Source: Rugosibacter sp.
GTDB lineage: Bacteria; Pseudomonadota; Gammaproteobacteria; Burkholderiales; Rhodocyclaceae
Direction: 5' to 3'
DNA length: 8,234 nt
Assembly: GCA_030652715.1 (NCBI GenBank)
Contig: JAUSQB010000076.1
Location: forward strand, 1 to 8,234
This document shows positions 6,743-8,234 of this stretch, in pieces. A model generated the notes under the pieces. The model saw only the letters and a list, made by a program, of their open reading frames with translations. It was not told where the DNA came from and made no database searches. Every line of letters begins with the position of its first letter. Position 1 is the stretch's first letter. The translations under genes were made by a program, and so were the position numbers.

Positions 6743-7405
6743 ATGAAAAAACTCTCCGGCCTTTATGCAGTCACCCTTGACGACGCCCTCCTGCCTCGGC
6801 TCTCCGCGCTGGTTCATGCCGCGCTAAAAGGCGGCGTGCCCTTCGTTCAATATCGCAACAAAACCGCCTCGCGCCCGCTGCGTCGTGCACAAGCCGCCGA
6901 GTTGCTGCGCATTTGTCGCGCAACCGGGGCCCGCCTGATTATCAATGACGATATCTGGCTGGCGATCGAAATCGGTGCCGACGGCGCGCATATCGGTCGC
7001 GATGATGCGCCCGGCGGCTCGCTCAAAGCCGCGCGCGACGCACTCGGGCCACAGCGCATTCTTGGTGTCTCATGCTACAACGACCTGACCCGTGCGACAG
7101 AAGCTGCCGCCGCAGGTGCCGACTATCTGGCCTTTGGCAGCGTTTTCGCCTCGCGCACCAAACCCGGCGCCGCCCATGCGCCGCTGGAACTTTTAACGGA
7201 AGCCAGGCAGCGCTTCAAGCTGCCCATTGCCGCCATTGGCGGCATCACGCTGGACAACGCACCGGCTGTGCTGGCGGCTGGCGCTGATCTGCTGGCCGTG
7301 GCCAGTAATCTGTTCGACGTGATGGATATTCAGTCGCGCGCAGAAGCCTATGGCAACTTGTTTCGTCCCGCCGCAATATCCACCACCGCCGACCCAATCA
7401 CATAA
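6743..7405 (+). CDS. thiE: ThiE, thiamine-phosphate synthase
   Basis: A cytoplasmic TIM-barrel enzyme of 220 residues that joins HMP-PP (product of ThiD) to thiazole phosphate, giving thiamine monophosphate and pyrophosphate. Motifs in order: FVQYRNK (34-40, pyrophosphate-binding Q36, R38, K40), LIINDD (65-70; N68 and D69 for Mg and diphosphate), GAHIGRDD (81-88), LGVSCYN (107-113, S110), [10 protein letters not shown] (131-140, with S137, T139 and K140 in the place of the TxTK motif) and PIAAIGGI (161-168). The length is normal. It follows thiD by 12 nt and precedes hemL by 11 nt, with no visible Shine-Dalgarno before either gene, so translation is probably coupled along this operon. The last 10 residues (after FRPA) are a low-complexity tail. 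Confidence 0.95.
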   Translation: MKKLSGLYAVTLDDALLPRLSALVHAALKGGVPFVQYRNKTASRPLRRAQAAELLRICRATGARLIINDDIWLAIEIGADGAHIGRDDAPGGSLKAARDALGPQRILGVSCYNDLTRATEAAAAGADYLAFGSVFASRTKPGAAHAPLELLTEARQRFKLPIAAIGGITLDNAPAVLAAGADLLAVASNLFDVMDIQSRAEAYGNLFRPAAISTTADPIT

Positions 7406-7416
7406 AACCCTCCGCC

Positions 7417-8234
7417 ATGACCGCTAACGAAGCTCTCTTTGCGCGTGCCCAGCGCACCATCCCCGGCGGCGTGAATTCACCCGTCCGCGCCTTTCGCTCA
7501 GTCGGCGGCACACCGCCATTTTTCACCCGTGGCATGGGTTCGCGCGTGTGGGATGCGGATGGTCACAGCTATATCGACTATGTGGGCTCCTGGGGGCCGC
7601 TCATTCTCGGCCATGCCGACCCGGCGACCGTACACGCCGTGCAAGCCGCCGCTGCCAATGGATTATCGTTCGGCGCGCCCACGGAAGGCGAGGTTGATCT
7701 CGCCGAACTGCTGACCCGGCTGGTCCCCGGCATGGACATGGTGCGCCTGGTTTCCTCGGGTACCGAAGCCACCATGAGCGCGATTCGCCTGGCGCGCGGG
7801 CATACCGGCCGCGACACCTTGATCAAATTCGAAGGCTGCTACCACGGCCACAGCGACAGCCTGCTGGTCAAAGCGGGCTCTGGCATGCTGACCTTTGGCA
7901 ACCCCTCGTCCGCCGGTGTACCGGCCGATCTGGCGCGCCACACGCTGGTGCTCAACTACAACGATGTCGAAGGCCTGCACGATATTTTTGCCAATGAGGG
8001 CGACCGCATCGCCGGAGTGATTGTCGAACCCGTCGCCGGCAATATGAACCTGGTCGCCCCGCAGCCTGAATTTCTTGCCACCCTGCGTGAGCTATGCACA
8101 CGCTACGGCACGGTGCTGATTTTCGACGAAGTGATGACCGGCTTTCGGGTCGGACTCACCTCGGCACAAGGGCTGTATGGCATCACGCCGGATATTTCCA
8201 CCTTCGGCAAGATTATCGGTGGCGGCATGCCGCT
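7417..8234 (+). CDS. hemL: HemL, glutamate-1-semialdehyde 2,1-aminomutase, N-terminal part (cut by window edge)
   Basis: A cytoplasmic PLP-dependent class-III aminotransferase-fold enzyme that converts glutamate-1-semialdehyde to 5-aminolevulinate, the last step of the C5 route to heme and other tetrapyrroles. In the window there are 272 codons plus two bases, of about 426 expected in E. coli. Visible motifs: [14 protein letters not shown] (13-26), [10 protein letters not shown] (52-61), [15 protein letters not shown] (113-127; PLP phosphate site), [13 protein letters not shown] (138-150), [11 protein letters not shown] (201-211), [11 protein letters not shown] (234-244; D238 contacts the PLP ring nitrogen), and [10 protein letters not shown], where K265 (bases 8209-8211) forms the PLP Schiff base. 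The numbering agrees with the E. coli active lysine, which supports the ATG at 7417. No Shine-Dalgarno is visible. The start lies 11 nt after the thiE stop. Confidence 0.95.
   Translation, partial: MTANEALFARAQRTIPGGVNSPVRAFRSVGGTPPFFTRGMGSRVWDADGHSYIDYVGSWGPLILGHADPATVHAVQAAAANGLSFGAPTEGEVDLAELLTRLVPGMDMVRLVSSGTEATMSAIRLARGHTGRDTLIKFEGCYHGHSDSLLVKAGSGMLTFGNPSSAGVPADLARHTLVLNYNDVEGLHDIFANEGDRIAGVIVEPVAGNMNLVAPQPEFLATLRELCTRYGTVLIFDEVMTGFRVGLTSAQGLYGITPDISTFGKIIGGGMP

Noticed and set aside
7663..7980. Minus-strand frames opposite hemL
   Set aside because: They are antisense to the conserved PLP-binding core of HemL and typical of GC-rich coding DNA.

Overview
The window looks like a betaproteobacterial chromosome segment. 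I infer this from protein style and gene order and could not run a search. It holds two divergent gene clusters separated by a compact intergenic region at about 5684-5845. No tRNA, rRNA, CRISPR array, insertion sequence or convincing terminator was seen. Coding density is very high.

Left part (minus strand, about 5683 down to 1): a rubredoxin gene is followed by the Chp/Pil chemosensory cluster of type IV pili. The order is rubredoxin, pilG and pilH (two CheY-like receivers), pilI (CheW-like adaptor), pilJ (methyl-accepting transducer) and chpA/pilL (CheA-type histidine kinase). Only the N-terminal 650 codons of chpA are present. It runs off the left edge, so its kinase core and C-terminal receiver are not seen. 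In Pseudomonas aeruginosa this pathway passes surface and pilus signals from PilJ through PilI to ChpA, which phosphorylates PilG and PilH. These control twitching motility and, in that species, cAMP. Gaps are short (2 to about 59 nt), which fits one operon.

Right part (plus strand, 5846 to 8234): thiD, thiE and hemL, with gaps of 12 and 11 nt. ThiD and ThiE make and join the pyrimidine and thiazole halves of thiamine phosphate. HemL makes 5-aminolevulinate for tetrapyrroles by the C5 route and is cut by the right edge just after its catalytic lysine K265. This cluster looks more GC-rich than the pil genes.

The intergenic region carries the least explained sequence: a 10-bp element that is both tandemly repeated and nearly palindromic, a second inverted repeat over a possible -10 box of the rubredoxin-pil operon, and an 8-codon reading frame whose stop touches a thiD start codon. 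The proteins themselves belong to known families. I did not find a clearly new system. The points most worth checking are the rubredoxin at the head of a pilus chemosensory operon, the degenerate HPt-like domains of ChpA, and the intergenic repeats.
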